Shown piece by piece: positions 15,960 through 23,982 of a DNA stretch of 64,000 nucleotides; the stretch's first letter is position 1, and each line of letters starts with the position of its first letter. The notes below the pieces were generated by a model. The model searched no databases. It was not told the origin of the DNA and was given only the letters and a program-made list of their open reading frames with translations. A program made the translations under genes and the position numbers. The stretch is from Armatimonadota bacterium (GTDB taxonomy: Bacteria; Armatimonadota; Fimbriimonadia; Fimbriimonadales; Fimbriimonadaceae), in the NCBI GenBank assembly GCA_037138755.1, contig JBAXHT010000001.1, positions 1,459,805 to 1,523,804 of the forward strand, given 5' to 3'.

Positions 15960-16799
15960 ATGCGTAAAGCATTTACATTAATCGAGCTACTCGTCGTCAT
16001 CGCAATCATCGCGATCCTCGCCGCTATCCTGTTCCCGGTCTTCGCCCAAGCATAAGCAGCCGCCAAACACACGACCAACCTTTCCAGCGTGAAGAACATC
16101 GCGACCGCGACGATGATCTACGCTTCCGACTCGGACGACGCTTTCCTCTGCGAATTCAATAACGACTCGCTGAACGACTACGGCGAATGGCAGTGGTTCC
16201 TCCAGCCTTACATGAAGAACCGGGATATCGTCTATGACGTGAACCGAACCAGAGGCGGCGGAGATACTTACATCGATCCTAAGGGACGCATGATCGGCTA
16301 CGCGCCGAACTTCGGAGTTCTCAACTATCGAGGCGGCACCGGAATGTTCGAAGTCGCAACCAGCAACTTCCAAATCTGCCGGACCGGTGGCAACCCCGAG
16401 TGCGACAACGGTCGCATGTGGAGAGGAAAGAGCCTCACCTCCTTTGACTCCGCAGCAGAAATGCAGATGTACACCACCACGGCAGACTCGCCAATGTACA
16501 CCAACGCTTACTACTATCAAACCGAAGACGGTGAGAACAAGGAGCCAAGAAACGGCGGACGATGGGTCAACGGTTTCGTTGACGGACATGCAAAGACCGT
16601 TTTCTACGGCGCATACACCGTTCCTTCTCTCGGAAACGCATACATTCAAATGCCAAAGAGCATTGTGGATGCCCACCGATACTGCGCGAACGCAACCGTC
16701 ACGGAAGGCGAGTCTGCCGATGCTGGCGGATTCCCAACCGTTGGTATGCGATGTGTGGATATCAACGCGCTCCTCATTGCCAGCCGAGTCGCGAAGTAA
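15960..16799 (+). pseudogene. Type II/IV pseudopilin, copy 3, interrupted by in-frame TAA
   Basis: ATG 15960 begins MRKAFTLIELLVVIAIIAIL and runs to FAQA, then codon 32 is TAA (16053-16055) where copies 1 and 2 have AAG or AAA. Beyond it the same frame stays open for about 247 codons with conserved pseudopilin features (MIYASDSDDAF, FVDGHAKTVFYG, CANATVTEG) to the stop at 16797-16799. Either this is a very recent nonsense mutation, a sequencing error, or the stop is read through. Without readthrough only a 31-residue signal helix is made. The ribosome site (GGGAG) and promoter look intact, and the stop overlaps the next ATG. Confidence 0.8.
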
Positions 16800-16996
16800 T
16801 GACGAAAGGCATCGCAATCGCAATCGCCCTGATCTGCACCCTCGGGTGCGGATCGGGCGAGGAAGCCGGAGTTACCAAAGGCGAAACCTCCGCCAAAGAG
16901 GCTCAGACTCAGCTCGACAACTCGATGACCAAGGAACAGCAAGAGCAGTTCAAACAGAACGCAAGCGGATTCAATCCGAAGAACGCTCCGAAGTAG
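16799..16996 (+). CDS. Small lipoprotein, copy 3
   Basis: The product has 65 residues. Signal IAIAIALICTLGC, then GSGEEAGVTKGE and a tail SMTKEQQEQFKQNA that is a distant version of the WTPEQQK motif. ATG overlaps the stop of pseudopilin 3 (TAATG), so it is translationally coupled as in the 14456/15298 pair. Its last 26 bases overlap the convergent trmH-like gene. Function unknown. Confidence 0.65.
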   Translation: MTKGIAIAIALICTLGCGSGEEAGVTKGETSAKEAQTQLDNSMTKEQQEQFKQNASGFNPKNAPK

Positions 16997-17510
16997 TGCT
17001 CAGCATTGCCTGAAAAGCCACAATCGCTCCCGCAACGTGTACGTTGAGGGAGCGACCTTTTCCAGCCATTGGAATAAACACCGCCGCCGAGCACTTCTTC
17101 ATCACCGAACCGTACACGCCTGCCCCCTCGTTTCCGAGCACCAAGCAGGTTTGAGTTGGATATTCAAACGACAAGTAGTGGGATGCCTCATCGGCAACCT
17201 CCACAGCAACCAAGGTGTAGCCCGCGTCAACCGCCTTGTTGCAAGCCTCCAAGTGATTCTCGATGTGCAACCAAGGCACCTTTCGATGGGCTCCCATCGA
17301 AGTCACTGCCACCAAGGGCGAGTTTTCTGGCGTCGGAGTCTTACCTGTCAGCAAAATTTGAGTGGCGCCACAGGCGTCGGCAACCCGAAACATCCCTCCG
17401 ACGTTATAGCCATCCTCCCAATCCTGAAGCAGAAACACAAGATCAACGCCCGACGACTCGTACTCTTTAAAAAGCTTCCGAATACCGGCCTTCTTTCGTA
17501 TCTGCTTCAT
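16971..17510 (-). CDS. TrmH/SpoU family RNA 2'-O-methyltransferase
   Basis: The protein has 179 residues from ATG 17510. SPOUT knot motifs are clear: DGYNVGGMFRVADACGA (motif 1), LVLGNEGAGVYG (motif 2) and FIPMAGKGRSLNVHVAGAI split as IPMxGKGRSLNV and AGAI (motif 3). The family methylates the 2'-OH of a ribose in tRNA or rRNA using SAM; the exact target cannot be told. A leading in-frame start at 17528 is less likely. It converges on, and overlaps by 26 bases, the small lipoprotein gene. Confidence 0.88.
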   Translation of the reverse strand: MKQIRKKAGIRKLFKEYESSGVDLVFLLQDWEDGYNVGGMFRVADACGATQILLTGKTPTPENSPLVAVTSMGAHRKVPWLHIENHLEACNKAVDAGYTLVAVEVADEASHYLSFEYPTQTCLVLGNEGAGVYGSVMKKCSAAVFIPMAGKGRSLNVHVAGAIVAFQAMLSTTSERSSD

Positions 17511-17538
17511 GGAATAGCAATAGTACACTGAGAGCGCG

Positions 17539-17718
17539 ATGCAAAGGGGCTACGATGTCATCTTTCAAGACCGCACTCTCGGTGCGCTCCTCATCTGCGC
17601 CGGGCTCCTCTTTACAACTGCTGTTTGCGTCTGGGGTGCTCTCTTTTTCCAGAAGAAGATCAAAGAGGACAGCGAGATGCGCCGCAAGTTTCGGCGCGAG
17701 AATCGCCCCCCAAAGTAA
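17539..17718 (+). CDS. Small single-pass membrane protein, 59 residues
   Basis: ATG 17539 gives MQRGYDVIFQDRTLGALL, a membrane helix (LLICAGLLFTTAVCVWGALF) and a strongly basic tail (KKIKEDSEMRRKFRRE). The start follows a TACACT -10 box by nine bases, diverging from the trmH-like gene. The orientation (positive inside) puts the tail in the cytoplasm. No family is recognised. The stop is followed by 113 bases to the minor pseudopilin trio; co-transcription is possible. Confidence 0.6.
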   Translation: MQRGYDVIFQDRTLGALLICAGLLFTTAVCVWGALFFQKKIKEDSEMRRKFRRENRPPK

Positions 17719-17831
17719 AAACACTGGCTTTTCCCTTCTTGCGATGTTCCTCGCAATTCTCATAGTCTGTAGCACGGGCCCAAAGCGGAAGCACAATCAC
17801 GGAGGTCGTAATCACGGCCCTTCCGGTGTGT

Positions 17832-18545
17832 ATGAAACTCTTCGTTAGGCAGAAAAGGAAAGGGCAAGGATTCACGATTGTCGAGGTGATGGTCGCGCTT
17901 TTGATTCTGGGAATCAGCTCGGTGACCGTCCTTGGGATGTCGATGATGTCCACCAAGATGGCGAAGCAGAATGAGATTCGCTCGACCGTTCAATCAATTG
18001 CACGAAGCCAAATCGACCGCTTAGTTGCCGTCTCTCAACAGAACCGCGTCGTGGTGGTCAATCAGCCGATTACCCTGGACGCAGATCTCCAATCGCAACT
18101 TCCATCAACGAATCTTTCAGCGACCTACAGCATCAAACCTGTTGCCGGATCAAAGAACCTCCAATCCATCGAAATCATCGTTCGATGGGTTAACCAGGCT
18201 GGAAGAAGCAATACGGCGATGTCCACGGTCTCGGTTGGAAAGACTTTCTCCTCGGTTGTAAATGCTGACTGGATCCAGGACCCTTGGAATCCGCATCCAA
18301 TTGATCAGCTCTTTTACACCCCACCTCCTCCCCCCCCGCCACCACCATCCACAACAGGGACCAGCTCTAGCGGAAGTTCAGGCTCCAGCGGTAGTTCTGG
18401 CAGTAGCGGATCGAGTGGAAGCTCCGGATCAAGCGGAAGCTCTGGATCGAGCGGAAGTTCAGGGAGTAGCGGAAGTTCAGGTTCTACAGGTTCGCCGCCA
18501 CCACCATCCGGTTTCAACTTGGGCGGAGGAAACAAATGGAAATGA
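17832..18545 (+). CDS. Minor pseudopilin, PilV/GspI-like, with Ser-Gly repeat tail
   Basis: The protein has 237 residues. A class III signal ends at KGQG with mature FTIVEVMVALLILGISS (Glu at +5). The folded part runs to about 150 and ends DPWNPHPIDQLF. Then come nine prolines, about 15 SSG units and a PPPP segment before the C-terminus FNLGGGNKWK. ATG 17832 is preferred over a GTG at 17826. The gene overlaps the next (18536) by ten bases. The tail may be an extended surface linker; this is inference. Confidence 0.8.
   Translation: MKLFVRQKRKGQGFTIVEVMVALLILGISSVTVLGMSMMSTKMAKQNEIRSTVQSIARSQIDRLVAVSQQNRVVVVNQPITLDADLQSQLPSTNLSATYSIKPVAGSKNLQSIEIIVRWVNQAGRSNTAMSTVSVGKTFSSVVNADWIQDPWNPHPIDQLFYTPPPPPPPPPSTTGTSSSGSSGSSGSSGSSGSSGSSGSSGSSGSSGSSGSSGSSGSTGSPPPPSGFNLGGGNKWK
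18363..18492 (+). repeat. In-gene 9-base (Ser-Ser-Gly) tandem repeat
   Basis: Degenerate repeats of AGYTCNGGN type encode Ser-Ser-Gly units. Codons vary freely (AGC, TCA, TCT, TCG, AGT), so the protein repeat seems maintained by selection or is old. It follows a run of C-rich proline codons at about 18322-18348. Confidence 0.85.
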
Positions 18546-19402
18546 AGCTGCGATCCCGAAGAGCGTTCAGCACCATGGAGATCATTGCTGCCGCCACCAT
18601 CGGTTTGATGGCAACGGTGCTTCTGGCTCAAACCTCGATCCTTGCTGCCAAAACCTTTAAGAAGGTCAGCGAGGTCGCAAGTGCCCACACAATGGGGCGC
18701 CGAGCTTTCGATACTTTTGTTTCTGACATACAGAAAGCAGATCTGTCCATGGCGAAGTTTCCGGCCTGGAGTTCCAGCCCGTGGTACACCGCCAAAGACA
18801 ATGAATGCGTTATTCTGCGTCAACCTAAGTTCAAGTCTGATTTGACCGTCGATACCAAGAACTGGACAGTCGTCACCTACCAACTCGTGGCAGCATCGGT
18901 GCCTTCCGAAGGTCCCTACGTTCTGAAGCGTATCGAGAGTCCGCTAATGGTCGATCCTGGAGTCTCCAGTAGTGCCTCAATGGGAACTTCTCGGATCGTC
19001 GCAAAGAACATCAAGAGTGTCCAGTGGAACCAAATGACCAACCAGACCTTCTGGGGAGATCGAAACACCCAGGACTTCTACATTCGGTCAGCTCCAGAGC
19101 CAGACACTGCCCAGATCAAGCTGAAAGCTCTCATCGGAGGTGAGGACCGACTTGCGGATGGTAAGGCAACGAGAAGCGGTACCAAGATATCCCTGTACAA
19201 AGCGATGGAGTGGGGTGTAGCTATGGATGTGAGCTATCGTATCAAGCCAGACATATCCCTCGATGCCACCGGAGACAACAGCGCTAGCGCCATGTTTGTC
19301 AAGTTTGTCTTCCAGCCTCGCTGGACGGCTAACAACTATTCAACCCAAACTCGAGAAATTACGCTTTCCGGCATGCCCCAGCTAGACAACAAGGTGGACT
19401 AA
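18536..19402 (+). CDS. Minor pseudopilin, PulJ/GspJ-like
   Basis: The protein has 288 residues. The signal ends at RRA with mature FSTMEIIAAATIGLMATVLL; Ala occupies the usual Gly(-1) position. The body contains AFDTFVSDIQKADLSM, a segment common in GspJ-like minor pseudopilins that cap the pseudopilus. It overlaps its neighbour at 17832 by ten bases and is followed three bases later by the gene at 19406, so the three form an operon. Confidence 0.75.
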   Translation: MEMKLRSRRAFSTMEIIAAATIGLMATVLLAQTSILAAKTFKKVSEVASAHTMGRRAFDTFVSDIQKADLSMAKFPAWSSSPWYTAKDNECVILRQPKFKSDLTVDTKNWTVVTYQLVAASVPSEGPYVLKRIESPLMVDPGVSSSASMGTSRIVAKNIKSVQWNQMTNQTFWGDRNTQDFYIRSAPEPDTAQIKLKALIGGEDRLADGKATRSGTKISLYKAMEWGVAMDVSYRIKPDISLDATGDNSASAMFVKFVFQPRWTANNYSTQTREITLSGMPQLDNKVD

Positions 19403-19405
19403 CTT

Positions 19406-20989
19406 ATGAATTCTAAACTTAGAAGTTTCAATCGTCAACGCGGCATGTCGGTCGTCCCCGTGATGATCTTTGCCCTCGGCTTTGGAGCGGTTGGCGTCAG
19501 CATCATGTCGATGTCCAACACCCAAGCCAACGAGGTCAAAGGTGCTGGAGACAAGTGGCAAACCGATGGTCTGGCTTCCAGTGGAGCAAACATCCTCTAT
19601 GAACAGATTCGTCAGCAAATGATTCAGGACCAGTCCTATCCGTTCGTGCTTGCCGAAACGCCACAGAAGGTGAAGCGGCCAGACAACACAGAAGACACAA
19701 TCGGGACATGCTCAGCTCGAATCGTTGCAGATCGTCTTGTTGAGAAAGACGAGGGCGGATATCGCATCCAAACCTACTACTTCACGATCGAAGGTCGAGG
19801 AGTGTCAAGTTTAGGCAAGGAAAGTATCACTCGGGTCGAATTCAAGGGCGTGATGTGGAGGCATCTCGTTCCTCGGGACACGTATGGGAACAATGGGGCC
19901 CCTGATTCGATTTGGTTCCCTACTGGCGCAATCGTCGCGAATGGCGCTGTGAACATGACGACTAACCAAGGGATTAGAACCTTATCAAGCAACGGGGATG
20001 CCCACGTAGTTGGAAACAAAGGTATCACGTGGAACCCATTCAGCGGTAGCAAAAACAGCTTCGCTAACCCAAACATCATTGACATTCAAGGCTACTATCT
20101 CGTCCCGGACGGCGGTCCTTATACGAGCACCTTATCGAACAGCGGCCTAGCCAATCCTAGCGGCGTCAAAAATTACCGTTCCCCAGCCGCGCCCGCCCAA
20201 GGCGATTTCCCGGGAGCGGCCGCCAACTCAGTTATCAAACTTAACGGCGAAGCTTCGTTCCCTGACGCGGGTACGGTTGACGGTTGGGCTGCGGACTATC
20301 TGAACTCAGCAAGTGTATCCACGGCAGCGAAGTTTCCGACCGGTCTCAACTCGTCGGCGATTACTCCCCGAGTTTCGGACGGCCAAATCGGAGTTCAATC
20401 TCCCGCTCTCATCACCGGAGATCTCAACGTAGCAAATGGAGCAACCGTTCACCTCTGGCCAGCCAGCACCAATCCGAAAAAGAACATCATCTACGTCAAG
20501 GGCAACGTCAAAAACCTGGGCAACATTATCAACCATGGCTGCACCCTGATCTTTGAACAAACTTACGAGGATGCTTCTTCGGCAACCTATCGCATCGAGC
20601 AAGATGCGTTGACGTTCAAGACCAAGGAAGAAGCGGTCATGAAGTCAGCGCTTCTATCGCTCAAGTCTTCGAAGGATGCGTTCAAGTTCCACACCAACGG
20701 ATCCGCAACCACCGGTCTGATTTACGCCATGAAAGGGGGAATCCAGATCGACGGTTCGAACGCCGACTTCACCGGGATGCTCCTAGCTGGTGGAAGCGGA
20801 ACTAACGGAAACATCGACGTGAAACCAGGAGGGGGAAACTCGTTCACGGTGCACTACGAGGCGTACGCAGCGACCGGTGGCAATGTCGTGACGGATGCTG
20901 AATCAGTAATCAATACTGAGTACGTCGCCGGAAACGTCGCACAGCCATTCACGCCAACCAAGATGTACAACTGGAATTGGATCAAGTAA
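19406..20989 (+). CDS. PilX/GspK-like minor pilin component with beta-rich C-terminal domain
   Basis: The protein has 527 residues. An N-terminal hydrophobic segment (RGMSVVPVMIFALGFGAVGVSIMSM) lacks the Glu(+5) class III signature. The rest is beta-rich: GAIVANGAVNMTTN, ALITGDLNVANGATVHLW, IIYVKGNVKNLGNI, GGIQIDGSNADFTGMLLAGG, resembling a parallel beta-helix. The protein at 47494-48522 shows the same pattern and sits in the same position within a parallel trio. It probably joins the pseudopilus tip; the role is inferred from context. Confidence 0.65.
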   Translation: MNSKLRSFNRQRGMSVVPVMIFALGFGAVGVSIMSMSNTQANEVKGAGDKWQTDGLASSGANILYEQIRQQMIQDQSYPFVLAETPQKVKRPDNTEDTIGTCSARIVADRLVEKDEGGYRIQTYYFTIEGRGVSSLGKESITRVEFKGVMWRHLVPRDTYGNNGAPDSIWFPTGAIVANGAVNMTTNQGIRTLSSNGDAHVVGNKGITWNPFSGSKNSFANPNIIDIQGYYLVPDGGPYTSTLSNSGLANPSGVKNYRSPAAPAQGDFPGAAANSVIKLNGEASFPDAGTVDGWAADYLNSASVSTAAKFPTGLNSSAITPRVSDGQIGVQSPALITGDLNVANGATVHLWPASTNPKKNIIYVKGNVKNLGNIINHGCTLIFEQTYEDASSATYRIEQDALTFKTKEEAVMKSALLSLKSSKDAFKFHTNGSATTGLIYAMKGGIQIDGSNADFTGMLLAGGSGTNGNIDVKPGGGNSFTVHYEAYAATGGNVVTDAESVINTEYVAGNVAQPFTPTKMYNWNWIK

Positions 20990-21030
20990 TTGGGAAACGA
21001 GCCGCCCACCGAATCGAATAAACTGATCTG

Positions 21031-21747
21031 GTGGGCGACCGAGTTCCGATTTTGACTTACCACAAGATCTCGCCGATCACCAAAGGCACCATTTACCCCG
21101 GAACCTTTGTTCCGCCCAATCTGTTCGAGAAACACCTTCGCCTACTCAATCGGCGAGGGTTTTCTTCTGTTCGAGTTTCTGACTTATTCAGCGACCGAAT
21201 GCCCGGCCAACCTATCCTTCTCACGTTCGACGACGGTTTCCAGGACTTCGCCGAAAGCGCTTGGCCACTACTTCAGAAGTATGGTTTCGGAGGGCTGGTT
21301 TTCCTGGTTCTCAACCACCTCGGCGGACATAACGACTGGGATATTGCTGTCGGCGACAAACCTGCACCTTTGATGACGCTGGACACAATCCAAGAACTGG
21401 CGGGTCGAGGTGCCCAATTCGGCTCCCACACTCTCAGTCATCCTCGACTCGCTAGCCTCGATGAAGCTGACCAACGGCAAGAAATATTCGGGAGTCGGAC
21501 CATCCCCGCTTCCGACTTCCAATATCCTATTTCTGACTTGTCAATCTGCTACCCCTACGGCTCGTACAACGAAACTACCCTCCGGCTTAGCCGAGAAGCG
21601 GGCTACCAGTACGGATTCAGCACCGACAAGGGCCTCAACAACGCCAGTACTGACCCGATGCGCCTCAAGCGCATTGCAATTCGCCACGATACCAGCGTTC
21701 CCGCCCTCATTTACAAGCTATGGAGAGGCTTCCGATATGACCGATGA
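21031..21747 (+). CDS. Polysaccharide deacetylase (NodB-like, carbohydrate esterase 4 type)
   Basis: The protein has 238 residues. ILTYHKIS near the N-terminus, LLTFDDGFQDFAE (the TFDDG metal-binding motif), FGSHTLSHPRLASL (the HxxxH motif) and ICYPYGSYNE are characteristic. These enzymes remove N-acetyl groups from amino-sugar polymers such as peptidoglycan, chitin-like or capsule chains. GTG 21031 follows a TAAACT box by six bases. Residues 160-171 fall in a degenerate 7-base repeat. It overlaps the next glycosyltransferase by 11 bases, so polymer modification and synthesis may be linked. Confidence 0.87.
   Translation: MGDRVPILTYHKISPITKGTIYPGTFVPPNLFEKHLRLLNRRGFSSVRVSDLFSDRMPGQPILLTFDDGFQDFAESAWPLLQKYGFGGLVFLVLNHLGGHNDWDIAVGDKPAPLMTLDTIQELAGRGAQFGSHTLSHPRLASLDEADQRQEIFGSRTIPASDFQYPISDLSICYPYGSYNETTLRLSREAGYQYGFSTDKGLNNASTDPMRLKRIAIRHDTSVPALIYKLWRGFRYDR
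21509..21543 (+). repeat. Degenerate heptamer tract inside the deacetylase gene
   Basis: CTTCCGA, CTTCCAA, TATCCTA, TTTCTGA and CTTGTCA are five consecutive 7-base units of the form YTTCYRA. They encode part of ASDFQYPISDLS between two conserved motifs. Confidence is low because the units are degenerate. Confidence 0.3.
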
Positions 21748-22798
21748 GTCCTTAAAGATAGTTCATGTCACTAGCGCCGGGAGCTATACCTACGGCGCCG
21801 TCATGAGCATGATGACCCTCGCCAAAGCCCAAATCGCCGCTGGCGAGGACGTCCAATTCGAAACCTGGAAAGGGCGAAAATTCGGCGCAGAACTTCGGGG
21901 ACAGGGCTATCGAGCCCACGAGGTCAAAGTCCGCACTAAAATCGACGTCCTCGCCATCCTCCAAATGCGCCGCTGGTTCCGCGAGCAAAGGTTCGACATC
22001 GTCCACACCCACCTCTCCACCAGCTCCATCAACGGCTGCCTCGCAGCCCGATTCGCAAAAATCCCCAGCGTCGCCACCGTCCACGGAATGAGCAGCAAAT
22101 GGAGCTTCATCTTCGCCGACCACATGATCGGGGTTAGCCAGGGCGTGTGCGACCACATCGTTTCCCAAGGCGTTCCCAGGAGCAGAACTACCCCCGTTTA
22201 CAACGGCGTCGACGTCCCCGCCGGGGTCATGACCAAACAAGAAGCCCGAAAAGCCTTCAACCTCCCGCCAGAAGCTGCCGTTTTCGGTACCGTCGCCCGC
22301 CTCACCCGCATGAAGGGCATCGACACCGGCCTCGAAGCCTTCCGAATTCTCGCCGAAAAAGTCCCCGGCTCGCACTACATCCTCGTCGGGAACGGCGACG
22401 GTGAAACCGGCTACCGCCAATGGGTCGACAACCACAACTTGCAAGACCGAGTCCACTTCCTCGGCTATCAATCCAACGTCTTCAACCCCCTGGCCGCAAT
22501 GGACCTCTTCCTCTTCCCCAGCCTCAAAGAGGCAATGGGAATCAGCGTTGTCGAAGCTTTGGCGATGGGACTGCCAGTCGTCAGCAGTAATGTAGGGGGG
22601 CTGCCGGAGGTGATTACTCCAAAGGTAGGTGTCCTAGTTCCTGCGAGCGACCCCAATGCGATGGCGAAAGAAGCTCTCGCCGCGCTCCAGAATCCGAACC
22701 TACCCGCCGAGGCTAAACTCCGCGCGGAAGCCCATTTTAGTGTCGACTCAATGCGTGAAGGCACTCGCCGGGTCTACCAAATGCTGATCGAAGCCTGA
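21737..22798 (+). CDS. Glycosyltransferase family 4 (GT-B fold)
   Basis: The protein has 353 residues. The N-terminal domain starts IVHVTSAGSYTYGAVMSM and holds FDIVHTHLSTSSIN and VATVHGMSSKW. The donor domain has GTVARLTRMKGIDTGLEAF split across two motifs, YILVGNGDGETGY, and FPSLKEAMGISVVEALAMG with the E-x7-E motif. ATG 21737 is used; the frame is open far upstream, but that stretch lies antisense-like over the deacetylase gene and is not coding. It overlaps the deacetylase by 11 bases. Acceptor unknown. Confidence 0.88.
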   Translation: MTDESLKIVHVTSAGSYTYGAVMSMMTLAKAQIAAGEDVQFETWKGRKFGAELRGQGYRAHEVKVRTKIDVLAILQMRRWFREQRFDIVHTHLSTSSINGCLAARFAKIPSVATVHGMSSKWSFIFADHMIGVSQGVCDHIVSQGVPRSRTTPVYNGVDVPAGVMTKQEARKAFNLPPEAAVFGTVARLTRMKGIDTGLEAFRILAEKVPGSHYILVGNGDGETGYRQWVDNHNLQDRVHFLGYQSNVFNPLAAMDLFLFPSLKEAMGISVVEALAMGLPVVSSNVGGLPEVITPKVGVLVPASDPNAMAKEALAALQNPNLPAEAKLRAEAHFSVDSMREGTRRVYQMLIEA

Positions 22799-22814
22799 TC
22801 TTAACTCCAACTTG

Positions 22815-22820
22815 TATACT
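22815..22820 (+). promoter_or_regulatory. Leaderless-type -10 box (TATACT)
   Basis: TATACT ends eight bases before the ATG at 22829, with only GCGCGCGT between them and no Shine-Dalgarno sequence. Confidence 0.45.
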
Positions 22821-22828
22821 GCGCGCGT

Positions 22829-23515
22829 ATGCTTGCGCTGATCGCCTTAAAACTGCTTGCCGCTCCCCAAGCTCCCAGCTGGAGCGACATACGCGCCGAG
22901 CTACAAAAGCCCTGGCCCCAAAACCACGAGTTTCGCGTCGTCTGCCACGGACACAGCGTTCCGGCTGGCTACTTTGTCACCCCAAAAGTCGACACGTTCA
23001 ACGCCTATCCGCACCTCCTCCACCAGGTACTCAAAAAAGAATTCACCAACGCGGTTATCAACGTCGTCGTCACCGCAATCGGCGGCGAAAACTCTGTTCA
23101 AGGCGAGAAGCGATTTATGGAGGACGTGATGTCCCTCAAGCCAAGAGTCGTCACCATCGACTACGCACTTAACGACAGAGGCGTCCCACTCGACCAATGC
23201 AAAGCTGCCTGGCAGTCCATGATCACCACTGCCCTTAGGAGCAACGCCAAGGTGATCCTTTTAACCCCAACGCCAGATCTAACCGCCAAAATGCTGAACT
23301 CCGACGACCCGCTCACGCAACGAGCGTCCATGATTCGCGATCTTGCCAAACAAAACCAAGTCTCCCTAGCCGACCCTTACGCCGCCTTCAGCGACATCCT
23401 CAGAGCCGGCAACTCCCTGGAACCGTACATGTCTCAATTTAACCACCCCAACCGAAAGGGCCATGACGTCGTCGTGAAGGAGCTTGCAAAGGTTTTCTTT
23501 TCCAAAACGGACTAG
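22829..23515 (+). CDS. SGNH/GDSL-type hydrolase, exported
   Basis: The protein has 228 residues. A short hydrophobic N-terminus (MLALIALKLLAAPQAP) is a likely signal. Block I is VVCHGHSVPAGYF: the nucleophile Ser is kept but Asp is replaced by His (GHS instead of GDS). TAIGGENS and DYALNDRG are blocks II and III (Gly and Asn of the oxyanion hole), and FNHPNRKGHD near the end carries the catalytic His. The family hydrolyses esters on polysaccharides or lipids. It follows two sugar-active genes and may act on the same polymer. Confidence 0.78.
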   Translation: MLALIALKLLAAPQAPSWSDIRAELQKPWPQNHEFRVVCHGHSVPAGYFVTPKVDTFNAYPHLLHQVLKKEFTNAVINVVVTAIGGENSVQGEKRFMEDVMSLKPRVVTIDYALNDRGVPLDQCKAAWQSMITTALRSNAKVILLTPTPDLTAKMLNSDDPLTQRASMIRDLAKQNQVSLADPYAAFSDILRAGNSLEPYMSQFNHPNRKGHDVVVKELAKVFFSKTD

Positions 23516-23524
23516 CAGGGTGGG

Positions 23525-23965
23525 CTAGAGTGCTAGCCTTTGTCGAAAACCATCCCAAAGGGATGATGGACGCTCTAGTGTGATCCACCGGACTTCGGGG
23601 CTAATCGGACTGTCTTCCAGGTCAAGCGTACAGCCGCTCTTTTCCCAGCGATGCAGTCCGGCAGGACCATCCAGCCACAAGTCGGAGCGAATCCAACCGA
23701 TTGGTTCGAGGGCAACAGAAATCTGCTTGATCATCTCAACATCAGAAGTGTTCTTCGCTGGTGTCAAGATGAACGCGCGACTCATCCGACCTGTGCTCAT
23801 TCCGTTATACAAGTAGGACAGCCAGGCGTTATCGCCTGGACCATTCTTCAACCCCAAAACCCGAATCGCCTCATCAACGGGCGAGCTCGCACGAGGCATC
23901 AGGATTAGAGTTGCAATGCCTGCCGCAACTCCGGCTCCAGTCCCAACCCAGGCCCTCCTCCGCAT
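23525..23965 (-). CDS. Hypothetical exported or membrane-anchored protein
   Basis: The protein has 146 residues. N-terminus MRRRAWVGTGAGVAAGIATLILM gives positive charges then a hydrophobic segment. The rest is soluble with no motif I know (WLSYLYNGMSTGRMSRAF, later WIRSDLWLDG). ATG 23965 follows a CATAAT box by five bases on the minus strand. It and the gene at 23983 lie side by side and share general design and size, possibly distant relatives. Function unknown. Confidence 0.6.
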   Translation of the reverse strand: MRRRAWVGTGAGVAAGIATLILMPRASSPVDEAIRVLGLKNGPGDNAWLSYLYNGMSTGRMSRAFILTPAKNTSDVEMIKQISVALEPIGWIRSDLWLDGPAGLHRWEKSGCTLDLEDSPISPEVRWITLERPSSLWDGFRQRLAL

Positions 23966-23982
23966 GCCCCATTATGACAAAC

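Noticed and set aside
17555-17848. 97-residue rightward frame overlapping the 59-residue membrane protein
   Set aside because: The 59-residue frame has a promoter at the right distance and a sensible membrane topology; the longer frame has a low-complexity start and no support. A 34-residue end part (from MFLAILIV) cannot be excluded.
18363-18492. Tandem repeat considered as a CRISPR array
   Set aside because: The unit is nine bases, in frame, with no unique spacers; it codes for Ser-Ser-Gly.
21410-21736. Upstream extension of the glycosyltransferase frame at 21737
   Set aside because: It lies within the polysaccharide deacetylase gene in another frame and shows no glycosyltransferase features; the conserved start is at 21737.
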